Shown: positions 29,342 to 38,479, counted from the stretch's first letter. The stretch: 64,000 bases of DNA from Pandoraea terrigena (GCF_902459705.1 NZ_CABPRU010000003.1:124001-188000), one strand, 5' to 3'. Numbers and translations are program-made. Notes: a model not told the origin generated them from the letters alone.

Positions 29342-30529
29342 TCAGCTCACGAATCCGCGAGCCAAATCGGCCCGAATATCGGCAGGCGACTCCAGCCCGA
29401 CCGCCAGACGGATCAGGCCTTCGGTGATGCCCGCCGCCGCGCGCGCTTGCGGCGTGATGCGACCATGCGTCGTGCTCGCGGGATGCGTAATCGTCGTGCG
29501 CGTATCGCCAAGGTTGCCGGTGATCGAGCACACCCGCGTGTTGTCGATCACGCGCCAAGCGTTCTCACGCTGCTCTGCCGGCGTTGCCCCCTTGAGTTCG
29601 AACGCGACGATCGCGCCGCCTGACTTCTGCTGGCGCTGTGCGAGTTCGTATTGCGGGTGCGACGGCAGTCCCGGGTAATACACGCGGGCGACCTGCGGCT
29701 GCTGCTCCAGCCACTGCGCGATCGCCAGCGCGTTCTCCGATTGCTTCTCGACACGCAGCGACAGCGTCTCCAAGCCTTTGAGCAACACCCAGGCGTTGAA
29801 CGCGGACAGCGTCGGACCGGCGCTGCGCACGTACGTAAACACCTTGCCCATGATGAACTCCTTCGTGCCGACAATCGCCCCGCCCAGCACGCGGCCCTGA
29901 CCGTCTAGGAACTTTGTCGCGGAATGCACGACGACGTCAGCGCCGTACTCGATGGGCCGTTGCAACGCCGGCGTACAGAAGCAGTTGTCGACGACGAACA
30001 AGGCACCCGCTTCTTTCGCGATCTGGCCGATGGCGGTAATGTCGGCGATATCGGTGAGCGGGTTGGACGGCGTCTCGAGGAAGAACATCTTCGTGTTCGG
30101 ACGGATCGCGGCGCGCCAGGCGTCGAGATCCGTCGGGTCGACGAACGTCGTCTCGACACCGAAGCGATTGAAGATCGTGGAGAAGACGTTGAGCGTGGAG
30201 CCGAAAATGCTTTGCGAACTGACGAGGTGGTCGCCGCCCGAGAGCGCCGACATCACGACCGAGACGATGGCACTCATGCCCGACGCGGTCGCCATGCACG
30301 CCTCACCGCCTTCGAGCGCGGCCAGACGGTCCTGAAACATCGACACGGTCGGGTTGGTAAAGCGCGAGTAGGTGAAGCCCTCCTCCGAATGCGCAAAGCG
30401 TTCGGCGGCCTCGGCCGCGCTCTTGAATACGAAGCTCGAGGTCAGGTAAAGCGCCTCGGAATGCTCACCAAATTCGGAGCGCTGCGTGCCCGCGCGCACC
30501 GCCAGGGTATCGAAGTCGAAGGAGTCCAT
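29342..30529 (-). CDS. metZ: O-succinylhomoserine sulfhydrylase
   Basis: PLP enzyme that makes homocysteine from O-succinylhomoserine and sulfide, the direct sulfhydrylation route to methionine. 395 aa, Cys/Met metabolism family. Motifs: [50 protein letters not shown] (PLP lysine) and [21 protein letters not shown] used the ATG at 30529 ([16 protein letters not shown]); ATG at 30544 is in frame. Upstream is a short leader with a promoter, a candidate SAM-II-like aptamer and an intrinsic terminator. Such a leader would turn the gene off when SAM is plentiful. O-acetylhomoserine as substrate is the alternative. Confidence 0.93.
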   Translation of the reverse strand: MDSFDFDTLAVRAGTQRSEFGEHSEALYLTSSFVFKSAAEAAERFAHSEEGFTYSRFTNPTVSMFQDRLAALEGGEACMATASGMSAIVSVVMSALSGGDHLVSSQSIFGSTLNVFSTIFNRFGVETTFVDPTDLDAWRAAIRPNTKMFFLETPSNPLTDIADITAIGQIAKEAGALFVVDNCFCTPALQRPIEYGADVVVHSATKFLDGQGRVLGGAIVGTKEFIMGKVFTYVRSAGPTLSAFNAWVLLKGLETLSLRVEKQSENALAIAQWLEQQPQVARVYYPGLPSHPQYELAQRQQKSGGAIVAFELKGATPAEQRENAWRVIDNTRVCSITGNLGDTRTTITHPASTTHGRITPQARAAAGITEGLIRLAVGLESPADIRADLARGFVS

Positions 30530-30573
30530 CGTGTGTCTCGTCATCAGGTTGGCCCGACCACCGGCCAAAAAAA

Positions 30574-30607
30574 GAAAAGCCCGTTTCGCTGGTCAGCAAA
30601 ACGGGCT
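30574..30607 (-). terminator. Intrinsic terminator in the metZ leader (also after purF)
   Basis: On the minus strand AGCCCGTTTTGCT pairs with AGCGAAACGGGCT (one U-G wobble), loop GACC, followed by TTTTCTTTTTTT. It lies after purF and 45 bases before the metZ ATG. Since a promoter and a structured aptamer lie between purF and this hairpin, it is probably the off-switch of the metZ leader as well as a stop for purF readthrough. Confidence 0.85.
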
Positions 30608-30630
30608 CGAAATCCATCTGTCTAGGCCTC

Positions 30631-30688
30631 GCTTTAGCTGTTTCGGGGAAGTTCCCCCACGTCCGCAAGCTGAATTCAAATCGACGTG
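30631..30688 (-). promoter_or_regulatory. Candidate SAM-II-like riboswitch aptamer of metZ
   Basis: The minus-strand RNA has, in order, a 6-bp helix P1 (CACGUC 30688-30683 with GACGUG 30663-30658), a loop starting GAUUU and ending GCUUGCG, an extra hairpin GGGGA-acu-UCCCC-like (30657-30645), then GAAAC and GCUAAAG (30638-30632). The GAUUU, CUUGC and CUAAAG elements and their positions match what I recall of SAM-II (metA/metZ) aptamers. The pseudoknot helix P2 is the weak point: AGCU-U-G with CAGCU, five pairs and one bulge. It starts at the predicted transcription start and lies upstream of a terminator and metZ. Recognised by eye. Confidence 0.55.
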
Positions 30689-30694
30689 AAAACG

Positions 30695-30700
30695 AGTGTA
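30695..30700 (-). promoter_or_regulatory. -10 box of metZ
   Basis: TACACT on the minus strand, seven bases before the 5' end of the candidate aptamer. The -35 at 17 bases (TTCCTT) is weak. The location between purF and the aptamer supports a promoter here. Confidence 0.5.
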
Positions 30701-30754
30701 GCACGTTGCCGACGGGGAAGGAAAATCCTCGCCGCCTGCCTGGCCACGTTCCGC

Positions 30755-32275
30755 TCAGAGGCCGAGCTGCGCCCCGCGCGGCTCATTGTCATCGCCTTCG
30801 CCGGACTCTATCACCGGGGCCTTCGGCGCCTTGCGCTGCTGCTCCAGGCGGTTCAGGTACTCGGGTGTGACATCGCCCGTGACGTAGTTGCCGTCGAAGC
30901 ACGAGGCGTCGAAGTCGGCGAGCGCCGGGTTGATGTCACGCACGGCGGCCTTCATGTCCTCGACGTCCTGGTAGATCAGTGCATCGGCGCCGATGATGCG
31001 CGCCACTTCCGCATCGCTGCGGTCATGGGCCACCAGTTCGCTGCGCGTGGGCATGTCGATGCCGTACACGTTCGGGAACTTCACCGGCGGCGCGGCCGAC
31101 GCGAAGATCACCTTGCGCGCGCCGGCGTCACGCGCCATCTGCACGATTTCCTGGCTGGTCGTGCCGCGCACGATCGAGTCGTCGACGATCAGCACGTTCT
31201 TGTCCTTGAACTCGACGCGCATGGCGTTGAGCTTCTGGCGCACCGACTTCTTGCGCATTGCCTGACCGGGCATGATGAAGGTACGGCCGACGTAGCGGTT
31301 CTTGAAGAAACCCTCGCGATAATTCAGGCCCAGTCGCTTGGCGACCTGCATCGCGGCCGGTCGGCTGGAGTCCGGAATCGGCATGACGACGTCGATGTCC
31401 TGGCAGTCGATCTCGCGGCGAATCTTCTCGGCGAGGTAGTCGCCCATGCGCAGACGCGCGTCGTAGACCGGCACGCCATCGAGCACGGAATCCGGACGCG
31501 CCAGGTACACGAGTTCAAAAATGCACGGATGCAACGACGTGGCTTCGGCACACAGATGCGACGTCAGTTCGCCGTCGTTGCTGATGAAGACCGCCTCGCC
31601 CGGCTTGACGTCGCGCTCGAACGCGAAGCCCATGCCTTCAAGCGCCACCGACTCCGACGCCACCATCCACTCCGTGCCGTTCGGGCCATCGTAGCGGCCG
31701 ATGCACAACGGGCGAATGCCGTGGGGGTCGCGGAACGCGAGCAGACCGAAGCCGGAGATGATGGAGACGATGGCGTACGAGCCGCGCAAACGGCCATGCA
31801 CCTTGCCCACTGCCTCGAACAGCGAACCGACGCTCAGGCCATTGCGCGAGCTCTCCTGCAATTCGTGCGCGAGCACGTTGAGCAGCACTTCGGAATCGGA
31901 GGTGGTGTTGATGTGGCGACGGTCGACACGGAACATCTCGTCCTTGAGCTGTTCCCAGTTCGTCAGGTTGCCGTTGTGGGCGAGCACGATGCCGTACGGC
32001 GCGTTCACGTAGAACGGCTGGGCTTGTGCGGCGCTCGACGAGCCAGCCGTCGGGTAACGCACCTGCCCGATGCCGACGTTGCCGGGCAAGTCTCGCATGT
32101 TGCGCGTGCGGAACACATCGCGCACCATGCCGTTGCCCTTGTGCATGTAGAAGGATTGGCCATCCGTCGTCGCGATACCGGCGGCGTCCTGACCGCGGTG
32201 CTGCAGCAGCAGCAAACTATCGTAGATGAACTGGTTGACCGGGGACTTGGAAACTACACCGACGATGCCACACAT
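30755..32275 (-). CDS. purF: Amidophosphoribosyltransferase
   Basis: Makes 5-phosphoribosylamine from PRPP and glutamine, the first committed step of purine synthesis. 506 aa. The mature nucleophile is Cys2 of MCGIVGVV, with the class II glutaminase elements LQHRGQDAAGI and AHNGNLTN. The phosphoribosyltransferase domain has the PRPP motif VLIVDDSIVRGTTSQEIV. Usual length and no pro-peptide. It follows cvpA by 55 bases, the same cvpA-purF pair as in E. coli. Confidence 0.98.
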   Translation of the reverse strand: MCGIVGVVSKSPVNQFIYDSLLLLQHRGQDAAGIATTDGQSFYMHKGNGMVRDVFRTRNMRDLPGNVGIGQVRYPTAGSSSAAQAQPFYVNAPYGIVLAHNGNLTNWEQLKDEMFRVDRRHINTTSDSEVLLNVLAHELQESSRNGLSVGSLFEAVGKVHGRLRGSYAIVSIISGFGLLAFRDPHGIRPLCIGRYDGPNGTEWMVASESVALEGMGFAFERDVKPGEAVFISNDGELTSHLCAEATSLHPCIFELVYLARPDSVLDGVPVYDARLRMGDYLAEKIRREIDCQDIDVVMPIPDSSRPAAMQVAKRLGLNYREGFFKNRYVGRTFIMPGQAMRKKSVRQKLNAMRVEFKDKNVLIVDDSIVRGTTSQEIVQMARDAGARKVIFASAAPPVKFPNVYGIDMPTRSELVAHDRSDAEVARIIGADALIYQDVEDMKAAVRDINPALADFDASCFDGNYVTGDVTPEYLNRLEQQRKAPKAPVIESGEGDDNEPRGAQLGL

Positions 32276-32330
32276 GGCATGAATCCTTCAAAAAACATCG
32301 AAATCTGCATCTAACGGACCGTATTATCCG

Positions 32331-33194
32331 TCATTCGGAAACCTTGTGCAGGCCGGTCGACGGCGCGGCCGATCCGCCCGCCCCTCCCGCCCCGCCACTG
32401 CGCATGCCCCACCCCTGCGACTGAGCATCCGCGCCCCGGCCATGCAGGCCATCGCCCGTCAGTCCCGTGCCGAGGCCACTACCGCCAAGGACACCCACGC
32501 CGGCCGAGCCAGACGTGCCAGACGCGCTGGAAGTCCCGTCACCGCGCTCACCATCCGGATGGCCCGGCGTGCCATGGCGACCCTGTTCCCCCGATTCCGG
32601 CATGACGCGATACGGCGCCAACTGAGGCAGGGGAATCGGCGTCCCCAGCGGATTGCCACTCGGCACCGCCGCTTCGGGATTGTGCAGATAGTGCTGCACC
32701 GGCTCCGGCAGGTACGGCACGAGCCGCGCCAGCCCCGCTTCAACCCACGGACGCACCAACGACTGCTGCCAAACGGGTTGTTGCGGCAACACGGTCAACT
32801 TGGCGGCGACCATCAACAAAATCAAGAGCAACATGCCGCGCACGATGCCGAACACCATGCCCAGTCCGCGATCGGCCGGGCGCAAACCGATCATATCGGT
32901 CATGCGTCCCACGAGCGCGCTGACGATACCCGCGCCAAACACCACCGCGACGAGCACCAGGAGAAAACCAATGGCGCCCTGTGTCATCTCGCCACCGGGC
33001 AGATCGGCAGGCAGCCAATGCGCGAGCGTCGGGCCAAAGGCGCGCGCCACGAAGAACGCCACGACCCAGCCCACCAGGTTGAACAGCTCACGCACCAGAC
33101 CGCGCAGCATGCCCAGCAGCATCGAGCCGAGCACGATCGCGATGGCCGCGTAATCCACCACGGTCAGCAGACCGCCATGCACCGGATCGCTCAA
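32331..33194 (-). CDS. cvpA: CvpA family membrane protein with extended Gly/Ser-rich tail
   Basis: Inner-membrane protein of the CvpA/colicin V production family; its molecular role is unclear, although it is linked to the envelope and colicin V export. 287 aa, much longer than E. coli CvpA (about 160). Four membrane helices fill residues 10-140 (YAAIAIVLGSMLLGMLRGL, VGWVVAFFVARAFG, GAIGFLLVLVAVVFGAGIV, GIVRGMLLLILLMVAAKL). The last 100 residues are a Gly/Ser/Asp-rich low-complexity tail. The start is TTG at 33194, one base after the dedD stop (TGAATTG), which suggests coupling; it opens directly into the first helix. Confidence 0.85.
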   Translation of the reverse strand: MSDPVHGGLLTVVDYAAIAIVLGSMLLGMLRGLVRELFNLVGWVVAFFVARAFGPTLAHWLPADLPGGEMTQGAIGFLLVLVAVVFGAGIVSALVGRMTDMIGLRPADRGLGMVFGIVRGMLLLILLMVAAKLTVLPQQPVWQQSLVRPWVEAGLARLVPYLPEPVQHYLHNPEAAVPSGNPLGTPIPLPQLAPYRVMPESGEQGRHGTPGHPDGERGDGTSSASGTSGSAGVGVLGGSGLGTGLTGDGLHGRGADAQSQGWGMRSGGAGGAGGSAAPSTGLHKVSE

Positions 33195-33195
33195 T

Positions 33196-34125
33196 TCAAC
33201 CCGCCTCGGCGACCTGCGCCGTCAATCCGGCATCGCGAATCTTCTTGCCCGCCGCCTCCGCGCTGGGCCGATCGGGGAACGGCCCCGCGCGCAACAGGTA
33301 CAACTCACGGCCGCCGACCTTGCTCTTCACCATGTAGCTCGGCACGTTCACGAGCTTGAGCTTGACGAGCCACGCCTGCGCGCGATCCTGCGTCGAAAAT
33401 GCGCCAATGCGTACCAGGTACTTGCCGCCAGACGCCGCCGGCTTCTGCGCACTGTCGTGGCCACTCGTCGATTTGGCGGACTTGGCCGACGTGTTGTCCT
33501 GGGCGAACTGCGCAATCGGATCGGCGACGTTGTTGTTCGGCTGCGCCTTGGCTTGTGCCTTGGCCGTATCGTGCGACTCCGGCTTCGCGGCCGGCTTCGT
33601 CTCGACGTGCGCCTCCGGCTTCTTGACCTCCGGCCTGGACTCCGGCTTCGCTTGCACCACCGGCTCAGGCACTGCGGTCGGTGCGGGGGCCACGGCCGTC
33701 GGTGCCGGCGCGGGCGTCGACGCCGCCGGTTTGGCCGCGTTGGCACCGGCCAGCGTGTTGCTGTCGAGCGCGACTTCGCCCTTGTCGAGCGACGCGTCGC
33801 TCGACGGTGTCGCCTGCGGCTTCACGCGCACGGGCGGCGAGTGGGTGTCTTTTCCGGGAATCTGGATCGCGATGTCGTCGGCCGACGGCTTCGGTTCGGG
33901 AGCCAGCACCATCGGCAAAATGATGACGGCCGCGAGCACCAGCGCCAACGCGCCGACCAGTCGGCGGCGCGCGCGTTGCTTTTCGGGCAGCAGCGGATCG
34001 AGTTGCTCGTGCTCGCTGTACTCGCCCCCTCCCGCCGCACGGGTACCGGTTCGGCCGCTCCGGCGGCTACCGCGCTTGGGGGGAACGGCTTCGGCGTCTT
34101 TCTTGCGGAAGGAAAACAATCCCAT
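33196..34125 (-). CDS. dedD: SPOR domain cell-division protein (DedD-like)
   Basis: 309-aa bitopic inner-membrane protein whose C-terminal SPOR domain binds denuded peptidoglycan at the division septum. A short cytoplasmic part (GLFSFRKKDAEAVPPKRGSRRS) precedes one membrane helix (RRLVGALALVLAAVIILPMVLAP, near residue 55-77). A Pro/Ala/Lys-rich periplasmic linker follows, and the SPOR domain is KYLVRIGAFSTQDRAQAW to ELYLLRAGPFPDRPSAEAAGKK. I chose the ATG at 34125; the frame is open to 34215 without conserved sequence. It lies between folC and cvpA, as in other gamma- and betaproteobacteria. Confidence 0.9.
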   Translation of the reverse strand: MGLFSFRKKDAEAVPPKRGSRRSGRTGTRAAGGGEYSEHEQLDPLLPEKQRARRRLVGALALVLAAVIILPMVLAPEPKPSADDIAIQIPGKDTHSPPVRVKPQATPSSDASLDKGEVALDSNTLAGANAAKPAASTPAPAPTAVAPAPTAVPEPVVQAKPESRPEVKKPEAHVETKPAAKPESHDTAKAQAKAQPNNNVADPIAQFAQDNTSAKSAKSTSGHDSAQKPAASGGKYLVRIGAFSTQDRAQAWLVKLKLVNVPSYMVKSKVGGRELYLLRAGPFPDRPSAEAAGKKIRDAGLTAQVAEAG

Positions 34126-34242
34126 AGGCCCTTGGCTCAGGTCGTAACTCGCGTCGTTGGACGGATGATGATCGCGCATCGGCGGCGCCGTGCGCATGAC
34201 ATTTCTCGTAAGCAAATGTCACGGCAAACGCCCCGTCATGCG

Positions 34243-35541
34243 TCAATGTCGCTGCAATTTGCGGTGCGACATGACGCCTGCCACCGTAAAGAACGATCCA
34301 AAGACCAGAATTCTATCATTCTCCCCGCACTGTCCGAGCGCGGCGGCATAGGCTTTCTCGGGGGACTCGAAGGTTTCGACCGAATGATCCGCATCTGGCG
34401 CGAACCCAACGGCGCGCAGTTTCTCTTCCAGCACCTGCGGACTCGCGGCACGTTCGGTCGGCAGCGCGCACAGCCGCCAGTGATCGACCTTGTCGACGAG
34501 ATGCCGCAACACCCCCTCGATGTCCTTGTCGGCCATCGCGCCGAATACCGCATACGTGTACGGGAAGTACCCCATGCCATCGAGATTGTGACCCAGCGCG
34601 GCGGCGGCGTGCGGGTTGTGCGCCACGTCGAGCACCACGGCCGGACGCCCTGGCAGCACCTGGAACCGCCCCGGCAACTCGACCGACGCGAGCCCCAGGC
34701 GAATGTCCTGCGCGGATACCGGCAGCGTACCGCGCATCGATTCGAGCGCGGCCAGCGCCGCCGACGCGTTGAGCAACTGGTTCGCGCCTCGCAAGGCCGG
34801 ATAGGCGAGCGCCGGGCGGCGCATCTGGCGTCCGCCATAGCTCCACTGCTGTTTGTCGCCCTGATAGTTGAAATCGCGGCCGAACAGCCACAGGTCCGCG
34901 CCGATGCGCTCCGCCTCCGCCAGCAGGGACGCCGGCGGCATCGGATCGCCGCAGATCGCCGGCTTGCCCGCGCGGAAAATGCCCGCCTTCTCGATGGCAA
35001 TCGCCTCGCGCGTGTTACCCAGGTACTGGGCGTGGTCAATGTCGATGCTGGTGACGACGGCGCAATCGGGATCGACGATGTTGACCGCATCGAGACGCCC
35101 GCCCAAGCCGACCTCCAGAATCACGGCATCGAGCCCGGCGGTGGCGAACAAATGCATGATCGCCAGCGTGGTGAACTCGAAGTACGTGAGCGAGACCGGC
35201 TCATCGAAGCTCGTGCGCGCGGCCTCGACCGCCTCGAAATGCTTCAGCAGCGTGGCGTCGTCGACGTTCTCGCCATTCAGGCGCGCGCGCTCGTTGAACG
35301 AGATCAGATGCGGCGATGTATGACAGCCCACGCGGTAGCCCGCCGAGAGCAGGATGGCTTCGATAATCGCGCAGGTCGATCCCTTGCCGTTGGTGCCGCC
35401 CACCGTGAACACGGGACACGGGAATTGCAGTCCGAGAGCCGCTTTGACGCGACCAATGCGCGTGAGGCCCATATCGATGCCCACAGGGTGAGCGGTTTCC
35501 AGATGGGCGAGCCAGGCGTCGAGAGTGGAGTAAGTCGGCAT
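34243..35541 (-). CDS. folC: Bifunctional folylpolyglutamate/dihydrofolate synthase
   Basis: Adds glutamate to dihydropteroate and folates. 432 aa, Mur ligase fold. The ATP-binding loop is VGGTNGKGSTCAIIEAIL, followed by SPHLISFNERARLNG and the Mur-type VGLGGRLDAVNIVDPD. The C-terminal domain reads RPAVVLDVAHNPHAAAALG and ends FGSFFTVAGVMSHRK. It lies between accD and dedD in the conserved accD-folC-dedD-cvpA-purF order. A terminator-like hairpin sits just before it. Confidence 0.96.
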   Translation of the reverse strand: MPTYSTLDAWLAHLETAHPVGIDMGLTRIGRVKAALGLQFPCPVFTVGGTNGKGSTCAIIEAILLSAGYRVGCHTSPHLISFNERARLNGENVDDATLLKHFEAVEAARTSFDEPVSLTYFEFTTLAIMHLFATAGLDAVILEVGLGGRLDAVNIVDPDCAVVTSIDIDHAQYLGNTREAIAIEKAGIFRAGKPAICGDPMPPASLLAEAERIGADLWLFGRDFNYQGDKQQWSYGGRQMRRPALAYPALRGANQLLNASAALAALESMRGTLPVSAQDIRLGLASVELPGRFQVLPGRPAVVLDVAHNPHAAAALGHNLDGMGYFPYTYAVFGAMADKDIEGVLRHLVDKVDHWRLCALPTERAASPQVLEEKLRAVGFAPDADHSVETFESPEKAYAAALGQCGENDRILVFGSFFTVAGVMSHRKLQRH

Positions 35542-35566
35542 GGATGGTCGGGCAGAAAAACAAAAA

Positions 35567-35590
35567 CGCGGACGTCACGTAACGTCCGCG
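35567..35590 (-). terminator. Intrinsic terminator after accD
   Basis: 9-bp stem CGCGGACGT/ACGTCCGCG followed on the minus strand by TTTTTGTTTTTC. It lies 144 bases past the accD stop and 26 bases before the folC ATG. Readthrough or a promoter very close to folC would be needed for folC expression. Confidence 0.82.
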
Positions 35591-35733
35591 CTTCCAATCC
35601 TGCTGAGTGATGCATTCAAGCGCCGCATGCGCGGCGCGGCGTGGCGTTGCGACATTCTACGCCGTTGGGCCGCCCTTTGGGGCACCGCAGCGGCGCGCAC
35701 GACGTCATCGCGCCCGCCGAAGCCTCTGCGCGC

Positions 35734-36609
35734 TCAGGCGACGGCATCCGCCGGCTGGCACTGCATCAGGGCGATCAGGCGAGCGATCTCTTCGCGCATC
35801 TTGCGACGGTCGACGATCATGTCGATCGCCCCCTTCTGCAACAGGAACTCCGAGCGCTGGAAGCCTTCCGGCAGCTTCTCGCGCACGGTCTGCTCGATCA
35901 CGCGCGGGCCCGCGAAGCCGATCAGCGCCTTGGGTTCGGCGATGACCACGTCTCCGAGGAACGCGAAGCTGGCCGACACACCGCCCATCGTCGGATCGGT
36001 CAGCACCGAGATGAACGGCAGCTTGGCATTGGCCAGCTTGGTCAGCATGGCCGTCGTCTTCGCCATCTGCATGAGCGAGAGCAGGCTCTCCTGCATGCGC
36101 GCACCGCCCGAAGCGGTCACGCAGACGAACGGCACGCCCTGCTCCAGGGCATTCTGCGCGCCACGCACGAAGCGCTCGCCGACCACCGACCCCATCGAGC
36201 CGCCCATGAACGAGAACTCGAAGCAGGCGACCACGACCGGGAGCGTGTGGATCGCACCGCCCATGACCACCATCGCGTCGGTCTCGCCCGTGTCGTCCAT
36301 CGCTTCCTTGATGCGGTCCGGGTACTTGCGGCTGTCCTTGAACTTCAGCGCGTCGACCGGCACGATCTCCTGGCCGAGTTCGTAACGACCTTCCGAATCG
36401 AGCAGCGCGTCCAGACGCGCACGTGCGCCGATGCGCATGTGGTGATCGCACTTCGGGCAAACATGCAGATTGGCTTCCACGTCGTTGCGATACAGCACCG
36501 CTTCACACGACGGGCACTTGATCCACAGCCCTTCCGGGATGCTCTTGTTGCGCTGCGTCGGATCGGTTTGCTTGATCTTCGGGGGCAGCAGCTTATCGAG
36601 CCAGCTCAT
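35734..36609 (-). CDS. accD: Acetyl-CoA carboxylase carboxyltransferase subunit beta
   Basis: Partner of AccA in the malonyl-CoA carboxyltransferase reaction. 291 aa. The N-terminal four-cysteine zinc ribbon is CPSC (C32, C35) and CPKC (C51, C54); the crotonase-like core includes [19 protein letters not shown] and [16 protein letters not shown]. The start has AAGGAG eight bases upstream. A strong hairpin lies immediately upstream of that ribosome-binding site. Zinc-ribbon AccD of E. coli binds its own mRNA, so the hairpin is a candidate for that kind of control. Confidence 0.97.
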   Translation of the reverse strand: MSWLDKLLPPKIKQTDPTQRNKSIPEGLWIKCPSCEAVLYRNDVEANLHVCPKCDHHMRIGARARLDALLDSEGRYELGQEIVPVDALKFKDSRKYPDRIKEAMDDTGETDAMVVMGGAIHTLPVVVACFEFSFMGGSMGSVVGERFVRGAQNALEQGVPFVCVTASGGARMQESLLSLMQMAKTTAMLTKLANAKLPFISVLTDPTMGGVSASFAFLGDVVIAEPKALIGFAGPRVIEQTVREKLPEGFQRSEFLLQKGAIDMIVDRRKMREEIARLIALMQCQPADAVA

Positions 36610-36623
36610 AGTTTCTCCTTGGC

Positions 36624-36653
36624 AAACGCCCGCGCCGGACGGGGCGGGCGTTT
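36624..36653 (-). promoter_or_regulatory. Strong hairpin directly upstream of the accD ribosome-binding site
   Basis: 10-bp stem AAACGCCCGC/GCGGGCGTTT, ending four bases before the AAGGAG of accD. Its T-run is only three long, so as a terminator for trpA it would be weak. It may protect or regulate accD translation. Confidence 0.5.
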
Positions 36654-36751
36654 CGGGCGACCGTGCAACACGGCCGTGTCAATTCAGCGTTTCACCGGGC
36701 GGTTCGACGAATAAATTCCGCGAACAAACACCGCAAATTTACGCCGCGAAT

Positions 36752-37576
36752 CTACGCCGATATGGCGCCCTCGTCGAGCGCCTGGCGAATACCGCCGATG
36801 AATTCAGCCAGCGATTTTACCGCGTTCTGGCCCTCCAGATCACGCGGCGTGTTTTCCAGGCGCTGGACGATGGCGCTGCCGATGACCACGGCATCCGCCA
36901 CACTCGCCACGGCGCGCGCCGTCGCGGCGTCGCGAATGCCGAAGCCCACGCCCACCGGCAGGTCCGCGGCAGCCTTGATTTCCGGGATCTTCGCAGCAAC
37001 GCTGTCCATATCCAGACTCGCGGCCCCCGTCACGCCCTTCAGGGAGACGTAATACAGATACCCGCTGGCCTGACGCGCTACCGCGGCGATACGCGCTTCA
37101 GTCGACGTCGGCGCGAGCAGGAAGATCGGATCGATGCCATGGGCGCGCACCGCGCCCGCGTAGGCCTCGGCCTCCTCGGGCGGATAGTCGACGACCAGCA
37201 CGCCATCGACACCGGCCTTGGCGGCGCGCCCGGCGAAGGTCTCGAGTCCCATCGCCTCGATCGGATTGGCGTAGCCCATGAGCACGACCGGCGTGCGGTC
37301 GTTGGTCTGACGAAACACCGCCACGTAGCCGAGCACCTCGGCCAGGCTCACGCCGCGTGCCAGCGCACGCTCGGACGCACGCTGAATCACCGGGCCGTCG
37401 GCCATCGGGTCGGAGAACGGTACGCCGAGTTCGATGACGTCGGCCCCGTTGTCGGCCAACGCATGCATCAACTTGACCGTCCAGCCCGGCTCGGGATCGC
37501 CGGCGGTGATGAACGGAATAAGGCCCTTTTTACCCTGCGCTTGCAAGGCTTGGAACGTCGCTTGAATGCGGGACAT
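36752..37576 (-). CDS. trpA: Tryptophan synthase alpha subunit
   Basis: Cleaves indole-3-glycerol phosphate to indole and glyceraldehyde-3-phosphate; the indole is passed to TrpB. 274 aa TIM barrel. The catalytic Glu and Asp are in [22 protein letters not shown]; the phosphate-binding [13 protein letters not shown] is present. The start [22 protein letters not shown] is standard. It overlaps the upstream methyltransferase by 47 bases, an unusually deep overlap that suggests coupled translation. Confidence 0.96.
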   Translation of the reverse strand: MSRIQATFQALQAQGKKGLIPFITAGDPEPGWTVKLMHALADNGADVIELGVPFSDPMADGPVIQRASERALARGVSLAEVLGYVAVFRQTNDRTPVVLMGYANPIEAMGLETFAGRAAKAGVDGVLVVDYPPEEAEAYAGAVRAHGIDPIFLLAPTSTEARIAAVARQASGYLYYVSLKGVTGAASLDMDSVAAKIPEIKAAADLPVGVGFGIRDAATARAVASVADAVVIGSAIVQRLENTPRDLEGQNAVKSLAEFIGGIRQALDEGAISA

Positions 37577-38459
37577 GATCGGAAAGTCTCTGAAGTCTTT
37601 GGTGGGCGAGCGCGTGATAATGCGCGTTCAGCTCGAAGCCGACGAAACGCCGGCCGTGCAGCGCGCAAGCCACGGCCGTCGTGCCGCTGCCCATGAACGG
37701 GTCGAGCACGAGACCACCGGGCGGGCAACTGGCCAGCACCATGCGCTCGATAATATGCAGCGGTTTCTGCGTCGGATGATCGACGCGCTCGGGGTCTTGC
37801 CGGTGCAATCGCGAGATCGACCACAGATCCTTGGGGTTGTACCCCAGTTCCAGCCACTTGCTGCCCTCGAAGATACGGCGCGAGCGCGCCTTCTTCGTGG
37901 CGGCGTCGTACGGCACGCGCACCGCATCGAGGTCGAAGTAGTAATCCTTCGAAACCGCGAAAAAGCCGATGTTGTCGTGTACCGACGAGAACCGCCGGGT
38001 GCTGCCGCCCATGCTGGGCACGCGGCGATCCCAGATAATCTCGTTGATCATCAGCATGCGCCGCTTCAGAAACACGAACAGCTCCGGAGCGTACTGCCAC
38101 GTGCAGAACAGGTACAACGAGCCGCGCGGCGCGAGCTTCGGGATCGCCGCTTCGAGCCAGCCATAGGTCCAGCCGAGGAAGTCCTCGCCGGAGCGCTTGT
38201 CGGAATCGTTGCCGTAGTCCTTGCCGAGTCCATACGGCGGGTCGGCAAGGATCAGGTCGACGCTGCCGTCGTCCAGTTCGTGCAGGTGCTCCAGGAAGTC
38301 GGCATGACGCAACGTGATGTCGCCCGGCGCCCAACGCGCGCGCAACTCGCCGGCCGCTTCCCTGGCCTCGAGACGCGCGGCGGCGGCGTCGGTGGCATCC
38401 ATGGGGCGCTCGGCCCCGAGGATGTCAAGCGGTGCGTTGCGATCAGTCAGATCGGTCAT
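37530..38459 (-). CDS. Orphan DNA methyltransferase (class beta, DPPY type) in the trp cluster
   Basis: SAM-dependent DNA methyltransferase, 309 aa, with no restriction endonuclease beside it. Motif order is beta class: catalytic DPPY first ([20 protein letters not shown] at 73-76), then a target-recognition region, then HPTQKP (228-233) and the SAM-binding [17 protein letters not shown] (253-260). DPPY permits N6-adenine or N4-cytosine methylation. It stands between trpB and trpA and overlaps trpA by 47 bases. From memory, an orthologue at this same place in Burkholderia and Ralstonia methylates GTWWAC; that is literature recall and not shown here. The ATG at 38459 is preceded by a Cag/Tcc quasi-repeat. 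Confidence 0.9.
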   Translation of the reverse strand: MTDLTDRNAPLDILGAERPMDATDAAAARLEAREAAGELRARWAPGDITLRHADFLEHLHELDDGSVDLILADPPYGLGKDYGNDSDKRSGEDFLGWTYGWLEAAIPKLAPRGSLYLFCTWQYAPELFVFLKRRMLMINEIIWDRRVPSMGGSTRRFSSVHDNIGFFAVSKDYYFDLDAVRVPYDAATKKARSRRIFEGSKWLELGYNPKDLWSISRLHRQDPERVDHPTQKPLHIIERMVLASCPPGGLVLDPFMGSGTTAVACALHGRRFVGFELNAHYHALAHQRLQRLSDHVPHSSDVPSLASAG

Positions 38460-38479
38460 GCGGGTTCTGGTGTCCTTGA

